Assembly (NCBI GenBank): GCA_035541215.1
Contig: DATKNV010000032.1
Span: 29,219 to 93,218, forward strand
Reading direction: 5' to 3'
Source of the DNA: DASZHJ01 sp035541215
GTDB lineage: Bacteria; Pseudomonadota; Alphaproteobacteria; ATCC43930; CGMCC-115725
DNA length: 64,000 nucleotides
Positions within the stretch are counted from its first letter, which is position 1, and every line of letters begins with the position of its first letter. Below the pieces are notes generated by a model. It was given only the letters and a program-made list of their open reading frames with translations, was not told where the DNA came from and ran no database searches. This document shows positions 1 through 8,333 of this stretch, one piece after another. Made by a program: the position numbers and the translations under genes.

Positions 1-551
1 AAGCCGCGGATGCGGTCCAGACGGTCGAGGGCCTCGAGCGCGCCCTTGGCGTCGTGCTGTCCGGCGCGGGTCCACGCGACGACCAGCGGCGCCGAGAAGC
101 GCAGCAAGCCGTCCGAGGAGAGGCGCTCGGCGGAAGCGGCGGCGCCGGTCTCGTCGCCGGCCTTTTCTTGCGCGACCAGCAGCACCAGCGAGGCGAGGCT
201 CGAGCCGGGATCGACGACGACGAGGCGGCGCGCGAGCGCCGTCGCCCGATCCATCTGTCCCGCGCTCACGCGCAGCAGGAAGGCGCGCCGGAGGAGATCG
301 ACGTTGTCGGGGTCTTGTTTGAGCGTGCGCTCGAGGTATTCGGCGGCGGCTGCGTAATTGTGGTCGCGCTGCGCGATGCCGCCCGCGAGGTAGCTGCCGA
401 GGCCGCTCGCCGTCGGCACCGGCGGGAGGTCGGACGCTGCCGGTGCCTCGCGCGCGGTGGCACCCTCGGAAGGCGCCTGCGCACAGCCGGCAACGAGCGC
501 CAGCAGTGCCAAACCCGCGACCCGTCCGATCCGTCGAATTCTAATGATCAT
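1..551 (-). CDS. TPR-repeat lipoprotein, 3' end cut off by the window edge
   Basis: The gene begins at 551 and runs off the left edge, so only about 183 N-terminal residues are visible. The first 20 or so residues form a basic, hydrophobic signal ending in a lipobox (LVAGC), which predicts lipidation and export. After a short Ala/Pro-rich linker comes helical sequence with TPR-like spacing (YLAGGIAQRDHNYAAAAEYL, then LKQDPDNVDLLRRAFLL and QMDRATALARRLV). TPR lipoproteins of this kind usually act as protein-interaction scaffolds in the envelope; no enzymatic function is evident. It follows the ETF-QO gene on the same strand with an 81-base gap. The lipoprotein and TPR reading is well supported; the exact role is unknown. 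Confidence 0.75.
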   Translation of the reverse strand, partial: MIIRIRRIGRVAGLALLALVAGCAQAPSEGATAREAPAASDLPPVPTASGLGSYLAGGIAQRDHNYAAAAEYLERTLKQDPDNVDLLRRAFLLRVSAGQMDRATALARRLVVVDPGSSLASLVLLVAQEKAGDETGAAASAERLSSDGLLRFSAPLVVAWTRAGQHDAKGALEALDRLDRIRG

Positions 552-632
552 CGATTCCGTCGCTCAACCTATGCGCCTGCGGCGCGCGCCCCCTCGAGTG
601 CGGCAGTATACGCCGAAGCCGGCCCCAGGCGA

Positions 633-2255
633 TCACATGTTCGGGTAATTCGGACCCCCGCCGCCTTCCGGCACGACCCAGTCGATGTTCTGGCCGGGAT
701 CCTTGATGTCGCAGGTTTTGCAGTGCACGCAATTCTGCGCGTTGATCTGCAGCCGCGGCTTGCCGCCCTCGCCGTCCTTCACGATCTCGTAGACGCCCGC
801 GGGGCAATACCGCTGCTCCGGGGAATCGTAGAGGGCGTAATTGAGCTCGATCGCCTGCTCCGGACGCCGCAGGCGGAGGTGGCTTGGCTGATTCTCCTCG
901 TGGTTCGTATTCGAGACGAATACCGAGGACAATCTATCGAAGCTCACCTTGCCGTCGGGCTTGGGGTAGGCGATCGGCTTGCAATCGGCCGCCCGCTTCA
1001 GGTGCGTGTGGTCGGGCGTGTGGCGCAGCGTCCAGGGCGCGCGCCCGCGGAAGAGATACGTGTCGAGCGCGGCATGGACGAGACCCGGCAAGAGCCCCCA
1101 GCGGAATCCCGGGCGGATGTTGCGCACGTGGCGAAGCTCGTCCCAGACCCAGCTGGCCGCGAGCGCCGAGCGATAGTCGGGACCGCTCTCGCCCTGCAGT
1201 TGCTTGAGCACCGTCTCCGCCGCAACCATGCCCGACTTCATGGCGGTGTGGCTGCCCTTGATCTTCGGCACATTGACGAAGCCCGCGGCGCAGCCGATGA
1301 GGTGGCCGCCGGGGAAGGACAGCTCCGGAATCGACTGAAAGCCGCCCTCGTTGATCGCGCGCGCGCCGTAGGCGATCCGGCGCCCGCCCTCGAAGGTCGG
1401 TCGGATCGCCGGATGCGTCTTGAAGCGCTGGAACTCCTCGAACGGGCTCAGATAGGGATTCTCGTAGTCGAGGCCGATGACGAAGCCCACCGCGACCTGA
1501 TTGTTCTCGAGGTGATAGAGGAAAGACCCGCCATAGGTCTTGCGATCGAGCGGCCAGCCGATGGTGTGGACGACGCGGCCCGGATGATGCTGCTCGGGCT
1601 TCACCTCCCAGAGCTCCTTGAGGCCGATGCCGTAGGTCTGGGGATCGGCGTGGGCGCGGAGATCGAAGCGCGCCGTCAACTGCTTGCTGAGCGAGCCGCG
1701 GCAGCCCTCGGCAAGCAAGGTCACCTTGCCGCGGAGCTCGACGCCCGGCTGGAAGTTCTCCGTGGGCTTGCCGTCGCGGCCCACGCCCATGTTGCCGGTG
1801 GCGACGCCTGCGACGCGGCCGCCCTCGTCGAAGAGCACCTCGGCGGCGGCGAAGCCCGGATAGATCTCGACGCCGAGCGCCTCGGCCTCCTTCGCGAGCC
1901 AGCGGCAGACGTTGCCGAGGCTCACGATGTAATTGCCGTGGTTGTGCATCTGCGGCGGCGTCGGAAGCCGGATCGCGCGCTTCTGCGTGAGAAAGAAGAA
2001 CCGATCCTCGCTCGCGGGCGTGTTGAGGGGCGCGCCGCGCTCGCGCCAGTCCGGAAAGAGCTCCGCGAGCGCGCGCGGCTCCATCACCGCGCCCGAGAGG
2101 ATGTGCGCGCCCACCTCCGACCCCTTCTCGAGGACGCAGACCGAGACCTCTTTCCCCTGCTCCGCCGCGAGCTGCTTCAGCCGGATCGACGCCGCGAGGC
2201 CCGCCGGCCCCGCGCCGACAATCACGACATCGTACTCCATGGTGTCGCGGGTCAT
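633..2255 (-). CDS. Electron transfer flavoprotein-ubiquinone oxidoreductase (ETF-QO)
   Basis: A 540-residue membrane-associated flavoprotein that passes electrons from reduced ETF, loaded by acyl-CoA and amino-acid dehydrogenases, to ubiquinone. An N-terminal FAD-binding loop (VGAGPAGLAA, about residues 13-22) and a C-terminal 4Fe-4S domain are both visible. The cluster ligands are C484, C509, C512 and C515, the last three in CVHCKTC. The C-terminal ending PEGGGGPNYPNM is typical of bacterial ETF-QO, and length and domain order match the family. I used the first ATG; a second ATG five codons on (MEYDVV) is a possible alternative. ETF subunit genes are not in the window. The identification is very secure. 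Confidence 0.97.
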   Translation of the reverse strand: MTRDTMEYDVVIVGAGPAGLAASIRLKQLAAEQGKEVSVCVLEKGSEVGAHILSGAVMEPRALAELFPDWRERGAPLNTPASEDRFFFLTQKRAIRLPTPPQMHNHGNYIVSLGNVCRWLAKEAEALGVEIYPGFAAAEVLFDEGGRVAGVATGNMGVGRDGKPTENFQPGVELRGKVTLLAEGCRGSLSKQLTARFDLRAHADPQTYGIGLKELWEVKPEQHHPGRVVHTIGWPLDRKTYGGSFLYHLENNQVAVGFVIGLDYENPYLSPFEEFQRFKTHPAIRPTFEGGRRIAYGARAINEGGFQSIPELSFPGGHLIGCAAGFVNVPKIKGSHTAMKSGMVAAETVLKQLQGESGPDYRSALAASWVWDELRHVRNIRPGFRWGLLPGLVHAALDTYLFRGRAPWTLRHTPDHTHLKRAADCKPIAYPKPDGKVSFDRLSSVFVSNTNHEENQPSHLRLRRPEQAIELNYALYDSPEQRYCPAGVYEIVKDGEGGKPRLQINAQNCVHCKTCDIKDPGQNIDWVVPEGGGGPNYPNM

Positions 2256-2420
2256 GATCTTGGTAGTGGATCCGAACGAGACGTGGGATGGGACCGGCCG
2301 AAATCTGACGGCACTATAGGGGATGGCCCACGGCCCTTAAAGAGCCGCGTCCAAGATGCTACCCTCCCGTGGGTCTACCGATTCGGGCAGGACGGGGAAA
2401 CGGAAATTCGCGCACATCGC

Positions 2421-4223
2421 ATGGCCGGGCGCTCTAAAGCGAACTCACGTAAACCAAGGATGAGCGAAATCGCTGCCGAACCTGCGGCATCGCTCTCAGC
2501 AGCACGCATTCGTGCGCAGAGCCTTGCGGCGGCCGCATCGGATCGCTTGCGTTCGAGCTTCGCAAGAGCATTCTGCCTCGATGCAATTGAAGTCTATTGG
2601 AGCGGGATCCGTGCGCGCACCGAATTACCCGAGCCGCCCCCTGGCGCCCCCAGCGGACCGGATTTGGAATTGTCAGCGACCGCGAAGTCCATTGCCAGCG
2701 ATCTCGGTACTGCGCTCGCTTCCGTCTCAGCATCCCAAGCGTGCTATCAGCTGGGCTCGACCTATGCAGCTATGCTGCCTGATCGGACTCGTACGCAATT
2801 GGGGGTTTTCTACACGCCCCCCGCACTTGCCGAGCGCCTTCTCGACCAAGCCGAAGCTGCGGGCGTGAATTGGCGAACCGCCCGCGTGCTTGATCCGGCT
2901 GCGGGAACGGGCGGATTCCTTGTCCCTGTCGCAAGGCGGATGGCACGCGCGATCTCAACGGCCAACCCATCGATCATCGCTCACAACATCGCAGTTCGCT
3001 TACAAGGCTGGGAGCTGGATCCATTCGCTGCATGGATTTCAACGGTCTTCCTTGTGAGCGAACTGCGGCCGATTCTTGGATCGGCCCACCACCGCCTTAA
3101 TCGGATCGCGAAGGTCCGCGACAGCCTCGCCGATCCGCCAGCTGAGTACGATTTCGATCTTGTCGTCGGGAACCCGCCGTTCGGCAAGGTGAGTTTGCCG
3201 AATTCACTTCGACGTTCCTTTGAGCGTGGGCTTTACGGACATGCGAACCTCTACGGCCTGTTCACAGACCTTTCTGTGAGAGTAGCGCGCCGCGGAGGCA
3301 TCATCTCCCTCATTACTCCAGCCAGCTTCCTCGCCGGCGAATACTTCAAGAATCTACGATCAGTGCTCTGGAAGGAAGCGCCGCCAGTAAGCTTAGGTTT
3401 CGTGAATGCGCGCAAGGGCGTGTTCGAGGACGTGCTGCAAGAGACCGTTCTGGGTACCTATCGCCGCGGTGGCGACCGCCGCCCGGCCTCGGTGTATTTC
3501 GTGCACGCAATCAAGAATCGGCAGACGAAATCGAAGAAAGCTGCCGCCTTCAATCTCCCGACTGAGCCGACAGCGCCGTGGATTCTGTCTCGCACTTCGA
3601 CAGACGCGCCCCTCGCCCGCCAACTCCGGAACCTTCCCGGCCGATTGGCGCAATGGGGGTATCGGGTTTGCACCGGACCACTAGTCTGGAACAGACACAA
3701 GACCCAGCTCAGGGATGAACCTGCGCCGGGACGTATACCGCTCATCTGGGCCGAGGCGGTGAGTGCCGACGGCCGTTTCGAATTTCGCTCGCAAAGGCGG
3801 AACCATAAACCGTTCTTCGAACCGAAAACGGGTGACGATTGGCTGATCGTGCACACACCGTGCGTACTGGTGCAGCGCACTACGGCGAAAGAACAAGCCC
3901 GTCGATTGATCGCAGCGGAAATGCCCCGGGAGTTCGTCACGCGCCACACGGGAGTGACGGTCGAAAATCACCTAAACATGATCGTTCCGATTGAGTCCTC
4001 GCCGCCCGTGTCTCCGGCAATCGTAACGGCATTTTTCAACAGCTCCACTGCAGATCGCGCATTTCGATGCCTCAGTGGGAGTGTTGCGGTTTCGGCCTAC
4101 GAACTCGAGGCCTTGCCGCTGCCCTCACCGGCTTCCATCGAATCGCTTTCTCGATTGGTCGCACGCCACGCTGGACCACTGAGACTCGATGAGGAAGTCG
4201 CCCGTCTTTACGGGCTAATGTGA
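2421..4223 (+). CDS. Type II DNA adenine-N6 methyltransferase of an R-M system
   Basis: A class I DNA methyltransferase of about 600 residues. The S-adenosylmethionine-binding motif I is DPAAGTGGF at about residues 158-166, preceded by the segment LGVFYTPP common in Eco57I/N6-adenine methylases. The catalytic motif IV is NPPFGK at about 251-256, which indicates adenine-N6 methylation. The C-terminal half should hold the target-recognition region. The gene ends in an ATGTGA junction, where its stop overlaps the GTG start of the endonuclease gene by 4 bases, so the two are co-translated. The start is uncertain: ATG at 2421 or at 2460. Its codons are much richer in A/T than the flanking genes, which suggests acquisition by transfer. 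It presumably protects host DNA from the adjacent nuclease; the recognition sequence cannot be read directly. Confidence 0.88.
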   Translation: MAGRSKANSRKPRMSEIAAEPAASLSAARIRAQSLAAAASDRLRSSFARAFCLDAIEVYWSGIRARTELPEPPPGAPSGPDLELSATAKSIASDLGTALASVSASQACYQLGSTYAAMLPDRTRTQLGVFYTPPALAERLLDQAEAAGVNWRTARVLDPAAGTGGFLVPVARRMARAISTANPSIIAHNIAVRLQGWELDPFAAWISTVFLVSELRPILGSAHHRLNRIAKVRDSLADPPAEYDFDLVVGNPPFGKVSLPNSLRRSFERGLYGHANLYGLFTDLSVRVARRGGIISLITPASFLAGEYFKNLRSVLWKEAPPVSLGFVNARKGVFEDVLQETVLGTYRRGGDRRPASVYFVHAIKNRQTKSKKAAAFNLPTEPTAPWILSRTSTDAPLARQLRNLPGRLAQWGYRVCTGPLVWNRHKTQLRDEPAPGRIPLIWAEAVSADGRFEFRSQRRNHKPFFEPKTGDDWLIVHTPCVLVQRTTAKEQARRLIAAEMPREFVTRHTGVTVENHLNMIVPIESSPPVSPAIVTAFFNSSTADRAFRCLSGSVAVSAYELEALPLPSPASIESLSRLVARHAGPLRLDEEVARLYGLM

Positions 4224-5299
4224 CAATGAACTTTCCGGCACTTCTAGATCGCAACGCCATTCAGAAACGGCTCCGTGTGATTTTCCCCGAAGGCACGCCG
4301 GAGCGAAACAAGTGCGTCCGTGGTGCGGCGGCGGCGACTGTTTTCACGATGCTGTACGTGGGCGCTGTCGAACGCGGCGGCCGCTGGCTCGGTCCCGTTC
4401 ACGTGGTTCGTATGAGCGATAGGCGTGCATCCAAAGTGGACGACGGAAGTCGAGCTGCCTACGCCCGACGCGCTGTGCTGATCGGCCGCCGCTGGTACGC
4501 AGAGAACAGCCGGGAGCAGGTGCGCGACGAAGTACTGCGCCAAGGATTGATCCCGAACAACGCAGTGGTCGAGCGACCGGGCATCGCAACGACATCGGGT
4601 GCGCCTCGCTACGCGCTTAAGCACGAATTCGCAGCGCTGTTCGACCCTTCGCTCGATGATGTTTCATTTGAGAAGGCTGCTGATGCGTGGCGAGCCTCGA
4701 GTCTCTCGGCAGCGGCGCGGGCACGAATCAGCATCATGCGTCGAGGCGCGGTCGCAAGTGATCAAGGGGTCTTGGTACGATTTCCCAGCGGCGAGACCCG
4801 CCGCTTGACCGCTGGGCCAAGTTCGGTGATTTCACGGGCCGTGATAGAAGAGTTCGCGCCAAGGTTTCTGGTCGAGCCCGCAGTATTGTGGCTCAGCGAA
4901 AGCGGCGCGAAGGTGATTAGCCGTGATGATGGGTTGGCTGCTGATCTTGGCCTAAAGATCGACCCAAGCAAAAATCTGCCCGACATCATTCTGGTAGATC
5001 GCGGAACTGAGTCATCGGATTTCCTACTCGTTTTTGTGGAAGTGGTTGCGACCGATGGGCCGGTGACGCCGCAACGGGCCGAGGCGCTTGCGTCAATGGC
5101 AAAGGCAGCAGGCTATGGCGACAGACAGATTGCGTTCGTCACGGCCTACCTCGATCGCACAAGGCCAGAGTTTCGGCGGACCTTTCCATCGCTTGCGTGG
5201 CAAGCCTTCGCATGGTTCGCGTCGGAGCCCGAGCACGTCGTCATATTGCACGACGGCGTTCGCTCACCAAAACCGCTTGGCCAACTGCTAATCCGATAG
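4220..5299 (+). CDS. BsuBI/PstI-family type II restriction endonuclease
   Basis: A 359-residue protein whose C-terminal part resembles the BsuBI/PstI restriction endonuclease family. PDIILVD (about residues 254-260) is followed by FVEVVATDGPVTPQRAEAL (about 272-290), then FVTAYLDR and a WQAFAWFASEPEHVVILHDG tail. The PD and E residues fit a divergent PD-(D/E)XK metal site. The N-terminal half would be the winged-helix or specificity region of that family. The GTG start overlaps the methyltransferase stop by 4 bases; an ATG two codons later is the alternative. Like its partner it has low G+C for this region. Relatives cut CTGCAG, but that specificity is only inferred, and CTGCAG occurs here at 4048 and 7126, among other places. 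No controller (C) protein is seen. Confidence 0.82.
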   Translation: MTMNFPALLDRNAIQKRLRVIFPEGTPERNKCVRGAAAATVFTMLYVGAVERGGRWLGPVHVVRMSDRRASKVDDGSRAAYARRAVLIGRRWYAENSREQVRDEVLRQGLIPNNAVVERPGIATTSGAPRYALKHEFAALFDPSLDDVSFEKAADAWRASSLSAAARARISIMRRGAVASDQGVLVRFPSGETRRLTAGPSSVISRAVIEEFAPRFLVEPAVLWLSESGAKVISRDDGLAADLGLKIDPSKNLPDIILVDRGTESSDFLLVFVEVVATDGPVTPQRAEALASMAKAAGYGDRQIAFVTAYLDRTRPEFRRTFPSLAWQAFAWFASEPEHVVILHDGVRSPKPLGQLLIR

Positions 5300-5302
5300 A
5301 CT

Positions 5303-5328
5303 GCGGAGCCAGAGATCGAACCCTCCGC
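5303..5328. terminator. Inverted repeat between the convergent R-M and radical SAM genes
   Basis: GCGGAG (5303-5308) and CTCCGC (5323-5328) pair perfectly around a 14-base loop, 3 bases past the endonuclease stop codon and 43 bases before the end of the convergent radical SAM gene. No T-tract follows on either strand, so intrinsic termination is only a possibility. Read on the minus strand, the loop (GGGTTCGATCTCTGG) resembles a decayed tRNA T-arm, so the site could instead be a remnant of a tRNA-type attachment site. Confidence 0.4.
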
Positions 5329-5371
5329 GACACTTGCACCCGCCGAAGCGTGGGGTTCTGTCGTCCGCTGC

Positions 5372-7138
5372 TCACGCCGTCGCCCCGGCGCGGGCGCGGT
5401 CTTCCTTGCGCGCCTTCTCCACCGCCGATTTCGCGGCGGAGGTCGCCGTGAACATCTCGAGCGCGTCGAGCTCGGCGTCCGCGACCGGCATCAGCGCCTG
5501 ATCCCGGTAGTTCCGCGCATCGGGATCGTGCCGGAGCCGGCGGCGGACGCGGCCGAAGCGCCAAATGAGCCGCCCGAGGCGCCAGTGCTTGGCAACGGTC
5601 TCCGCGAGGTAGCGGGGATAGAAGCGCCAGACGCTCTCGACCGGCAGGCCCGGCCGTCGGTCGCGGCGGTACTTCCGCCGGAGATAGCCGCCCTCGAGCG
5701 GGTGGATCTTCTCCGCGGTAATGCAGCCGTAGAACCACAGCAGAAGGAAGAGCGTCTTGCCCGCGCTGATTCCCGTCGCGGTCGCCCGGCGCATCACCGT
5801 CTCCATGTGCTCGGGCGAGTAATAGGCTTCCCAGGCCTTGCGGTAGATGCCCTCCCACTCCGCCTTGGACATGCGGGGATGGGTGGTGGTGACGTGCTCG
5901 AGATCGTACTTGTTGAGATCGGGATCGAGCGGCGCGCCGGCGGCATGAAGCTTCTGGTGATCCTCGGAGCCCGGCAGCGGCGTCAGGCAGAAGAACTCCA
6001 GGAGATCGATCGGAAGCTCGCGCTGGATGATCTGGATGTCCCGGAGGATGCTCTCGGGCGTGTCGGCCGGGAATCCCAGTATGTAGCCCGCATAGGTCGT
6101 CGCGCCCACGGCCTTCCAGGCGAGCAGCATCTTGCGATATTCGGTGATCTTGTTCTGCCGCTTCTTGGCGCCCAGCAGGCTCTCGGGATTGATGCTCTCG
6201 AGCCCGATGAAGACGCGGGCGACGCCGGCGCGGCCGGCCTTCTCGATGAAATTCGGCGTGCGGTGGCAGAGCGTGTCGACCTGGATGATGAACTTGATGT
6301 CGAGCTTCTCGCCCTCGCGCAGCTCGATCAGCCGGTCGAAGATGCTCTCCCAGTCCTTGTTGCGCGCGAAATTGTCGTCGGTGATGAAGAAGCGGTTGAT
6401 GCCCTGCGCGAGGTTGCGGCGGACGATGCGCTCGACGTCGTCGGCGGAGCGGCGGCGCGACTGGCGTCCCTGCACGTTGATGATGGTGCAGAAGGAGCAT
6501 TGGAAGGGGCAGCCGCGCCCGGCATCGAAGCTCGTGTGCTTGCCGCTCGTGCGCTTGACGCGCGTCGCCGGCAGCAGCGGCTCCGGCACGCCCGCGAGGC
6601 TCGGCAGATCGGACATGTAGTTGTAGAGCGGCTTGAGCGTCCCGGCCCAGGCGTCGCGGAGCACCTCGTCGAAGCGCCCCTCCGCCTCGCCCGCGAAGAG
6701 CGAGATCCCGAGGTCCATCGCCTCCTGGAGCTCCGGCGGCGTCGTCGGCAGCATCGCCAGCGAGCCCGAGACGTGGAAACCCCCGATGCAGACCTGGACC
6801 CCGAGCGCCCGCAGCCGGCGCGCGATGTCCATCGCGCGCGGAAACTGGTTCGACTGCACGCCGACGAGCCCCACCATCCCGCGGCCCTCGCCGATCTCGC
6901 GCGCGAGCTGCTCCGGCCGGATGCGGGTGTTCGTCTCGTCGAGCGCCGTCACGACGATCTCGACGTCCTCTCCGAGGACCTTCCGCTCGATGCCGTCGAG
7001 GGCGAGGCCGTAGAGCACCGCGAGCGAGTTCGAGGGAATCGCCGAGCGCAGCCACTGAATGACGTAGCCGTCGTCGTCGTAATGCGACGGCTTCACCAGA
7101 ATCAGCGAAAAGCGCTGCCGTTTCACTGCAGTGGCCAT
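5372..7138 (-). CDS. B12-binding-domain radical SAM protein of unknown substrate
   Basis: A 588-residue protein with an N-terminal cobalamin-binding-like (Rossmann) domain followed by a radical SAM core. The 4Fe-4S cluster motif CPFQCSFC uses C210, C214 and C217. Downstream, FIIQVDT and GLESINPESL match strands of the radical SAM barrel, and a hydrophobic stretch near residue 480 (LFLLLWFYGC) may sit in the membrane. Such enzymes methylate or rearrange unactivated carbons, for example in hopanoid or cofactor modification. The substrate here cannot be assigned. I chose the ATG at 7138 (MATAVKRQRFSLILVKPSH) because it starts the conserved part; an in-frame start at 7225 would add 29 residues with little domain character. 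It is divergent from the uracil-DNA glycosylase gene. Confidence 0.82.
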   Translation of the reverse strand: MATAVKRQRFSLILVKPSHYDDDGYVIQWLRSAIPSNSLAVLYGLALDGIERKVLGEDVEIVVTALDETNTRIRPEQLAREIGEGRGMVGLVGVQSNQFPRAMDIARRLRALGVQVCIGGFHVSGSLAMLPTTPPELQEAMDLGISLFAGEAEGRFDEVLRDAWAGTLKPLYNYMSDLPSLAGVPEPLLPATRVKRTSGKHTSFDAGRGCPFQCSFCTIINVQGRQSRRRSADDVERIVRRNLAQGINRFFITDDNFARNKDWESIFDRLIELREGEKLDIKFIIQVDTLCHRTPNFIEKAGRAGVARVFIGLESINPESLLGAKKRQNKITEYRKMLLAWKAVGATTYAGYILGFPADTPESILRDIQIIQRELPIDLLEFFCLTPLPGSEDHQKLHAAGAPLDPDLNKYDLEHVTTTHPRMSKAEWEGIYRKAWEAYYSPEHMETVMRRATATGISAGKTLFLLLWFYGCITAEKIHPLEGGYLRRKYRRDRRPGLPVESVWRFYPRYLAETVAKHWRLGRLIWRFGRVRRRLRHDPDARNYRDQALMPVADAELDALEMFTATSAAKSAVEKARKEDRARAGATA

Positions 7139-7284
7139 CGGGGTCCTGTCGCCGCGGCGGGAAGTTTCGCGGGCGGAGTATCGCATAAACGAGGTCCGGC
7201 ACAACCGGATCGGCATTCCCGGCACTTTGACGCGCCGAGAGGTACCTCCCAGCCCCTCCGGAGCGCGCTAAGATCGGACGCAAG

Positions 7285-8085
7285 ATGCCGACCTCAAACC
7301 CCCTTGCGGGCCTCCTCGACTGGTACGTCGCCATGGGCGCCGACGAGGCGATCGGCGCGGAAGCGCGGAACCGCCTTGCGCCGGCGCCGGCTCGGCCTCC
7401 CCCGCCCAGTCCGCAGCCCGCGGAAGCGCCGCCCGCCTATCGGCCTTCCCCGCCGGCGGCCCTGGCGCCGCCGAGCGATGCCGCCGAGAGCGCCCGAAAG
7501 CTCGCCGCCGCCGCGCGGACGCTTCCGGAGCTCGAGGCGGCGATCCGCGCCTTCGAGGGCTGCGCCCTCAAGCAGACCGCCACCAACACCGTCATCGCCG
7601 ACGGCAATCCCGCTTCGGGCCTCATGGTGATCGGGGAGGCGCCGGGGGCGGACGAGGACCGGGTCGGAAAGCCCTTCGTGGGTCGCGCGGGCCAGCTCCT
7701 CGACCGGATGCTCGCGGCGATCGGCATCGACCGGAGCCGCGCCTACATCACCAACGTCCTTTACTGGCGCCCGCCCGGCAATCGGACCCCCAGCACCGAC
7801 GAGATCGCGATCTGCCTGCCCTTCCTCTGGCGCCACATCGCCTTAGTTAACCCGAGGGTCGTGGTCCTGGCCGGCGGCACGGCCGCGAGCACGCTCCTCG
7901 GGCGCAAGGAGGGGATCATGCGGCTCCGCGGCCGGTGGTTCGAGCTGCCGGTTGCGGGCCTCGAGAAGCCAGTGGCGGCGCTCGCCACCTATCACCCCTC
8001 CTTCCTGCTGCGCGCGCCCGCGAGAAAGAGTGAGGCCTGGATCGATCTCCTGAGCCTCAAGGCGAAGCTCGAGGCGGGAGCCTGA
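7285..8085 (+). CDS. Uracil-DNA glycosylase, family 4-like, with incomplete Fe-S ligands
   Basis: A 266-residue base-excision-repair enzyme predicted to remove uracil from DNA. The family 4 motif GEAPG (residues 117-121), the segment GKPFVGRAGQLLDRML, and the late motif HPSFLL are all present. Residues 30-80 form a Pro/Ala-rich linker after a short conserved N-terminus (NPLAGLLDWYVAMG). Canonical family 4 enzymes hold a 4Fe-4S cluster with four cysteines. Here only C93 and C177 remain: the partner positions are F90 (in AFEGC) and W161 (in WRPPGNR). This variant seems shared by other alphaproteobacterial homologues as I recall them. The superfamily call is firm; cluster status and exact substrate range are inference. 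Confidence 0.9.
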   Translation: MPTSNPLAGLLDWYVAMGADEAIGAEARNRLAPAPARPPPPSPQPAEAPPAYRPSPPAALAPPSDAAESARKLAAAARTLPELEAAIRAFEGCALKQTATNTVIADGNPASGLMVIGEAPGADEDRVGKPFVGRAGQLLDRMLAAIGIDRSRAYITNVLYWRPPGNRTPSTDEIAICLPFLWRHIALVNPRVVVLAGGTAASTLLGRKEGIMRLRGRWFELPVAGLEKPVAALATYHPSFLLRAPARKSEAWIDLLSLKAKLEAGA

Positions 8086-8192
8086 GACCGGCCCTCGCGG
8101 ACCTCGCCCGCAGGTTTCCGATTCCCCGGAGCTAGATCGCGCCATGGTCGCGAGTAAAATCGTCCTCTAAGACCGGCGGCAGCAATGTCCGG

Positions 8193-8201
8193 TTATCCAC
8201 A
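8193..8201 (+). promoter_or_regulatory. Perfect DnaA box (TTATCCACA)
   Basis: TTATCCACA matches the DnaA consensus TTATNCACA exactly. It lies in the 248-base gap between the glycosylase and slt genes, directly before a palindrome holding two GANTC sites and an AT-rich stretch. A single box may be a DnaA regulatory or titration site; an origin would normally need several. Confidence 0.5.
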
Positions 8202-8221
8202 GAGTCTCGCCCGAGAGACTC
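8202..8221. repeat. Palindrome containing two GANTC sites
   Basis: GAGTCTC (8202-8208) and GAGACTC (8215-8221) are perfect inverted repeats with a 6-base spacer. Each arm carries a CcrM target (GAGTC at 8202, GACTC at 8217). The palindrome follows the DnaA box immediately and is followed by about 75 bases of unusually AT-rich DNA (8222-8298) with a short TTCCA/TGGAA repeat. It could form a hairpin in RNA or a methylation-sensitive operator. Confidence 0.5.
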
Positions 8222-8333
8222 CTTGTAAATCAGTGCTCTCCGGAAGAATTCCATATTTATACTGGAAATTGTCATAATTTTTTATGGGCATTTTAGCTTG
8301 CCCTCCTGGCCTCGATCGTTTAAGGGGGCCCTC

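Noticed and set aside
54..2420. A very long plus-strand open frame reaching from 54 to 4223
   Set aside because: Its first 2.4 kb lies antisense to the TPR and ETF-QO genes and has Arg/Ala-rich low-complexity content typical of high-G+C shadow frames; the real methyltransferase begins near 2421.
5300..5371. An intact tRNA gene
   Set aside because: The T-arm-like segment has mismatched stem pairs and no anticodon or D-arm can be found in the adjacent sequence.
8086..8333. A chromosomal origin of replication
   Set aside because: Only one DnaA box was found and none of the usual origin neighbours (dnaA, hemE, parAB, gidA) is present; retained only as a regulatory candidate.
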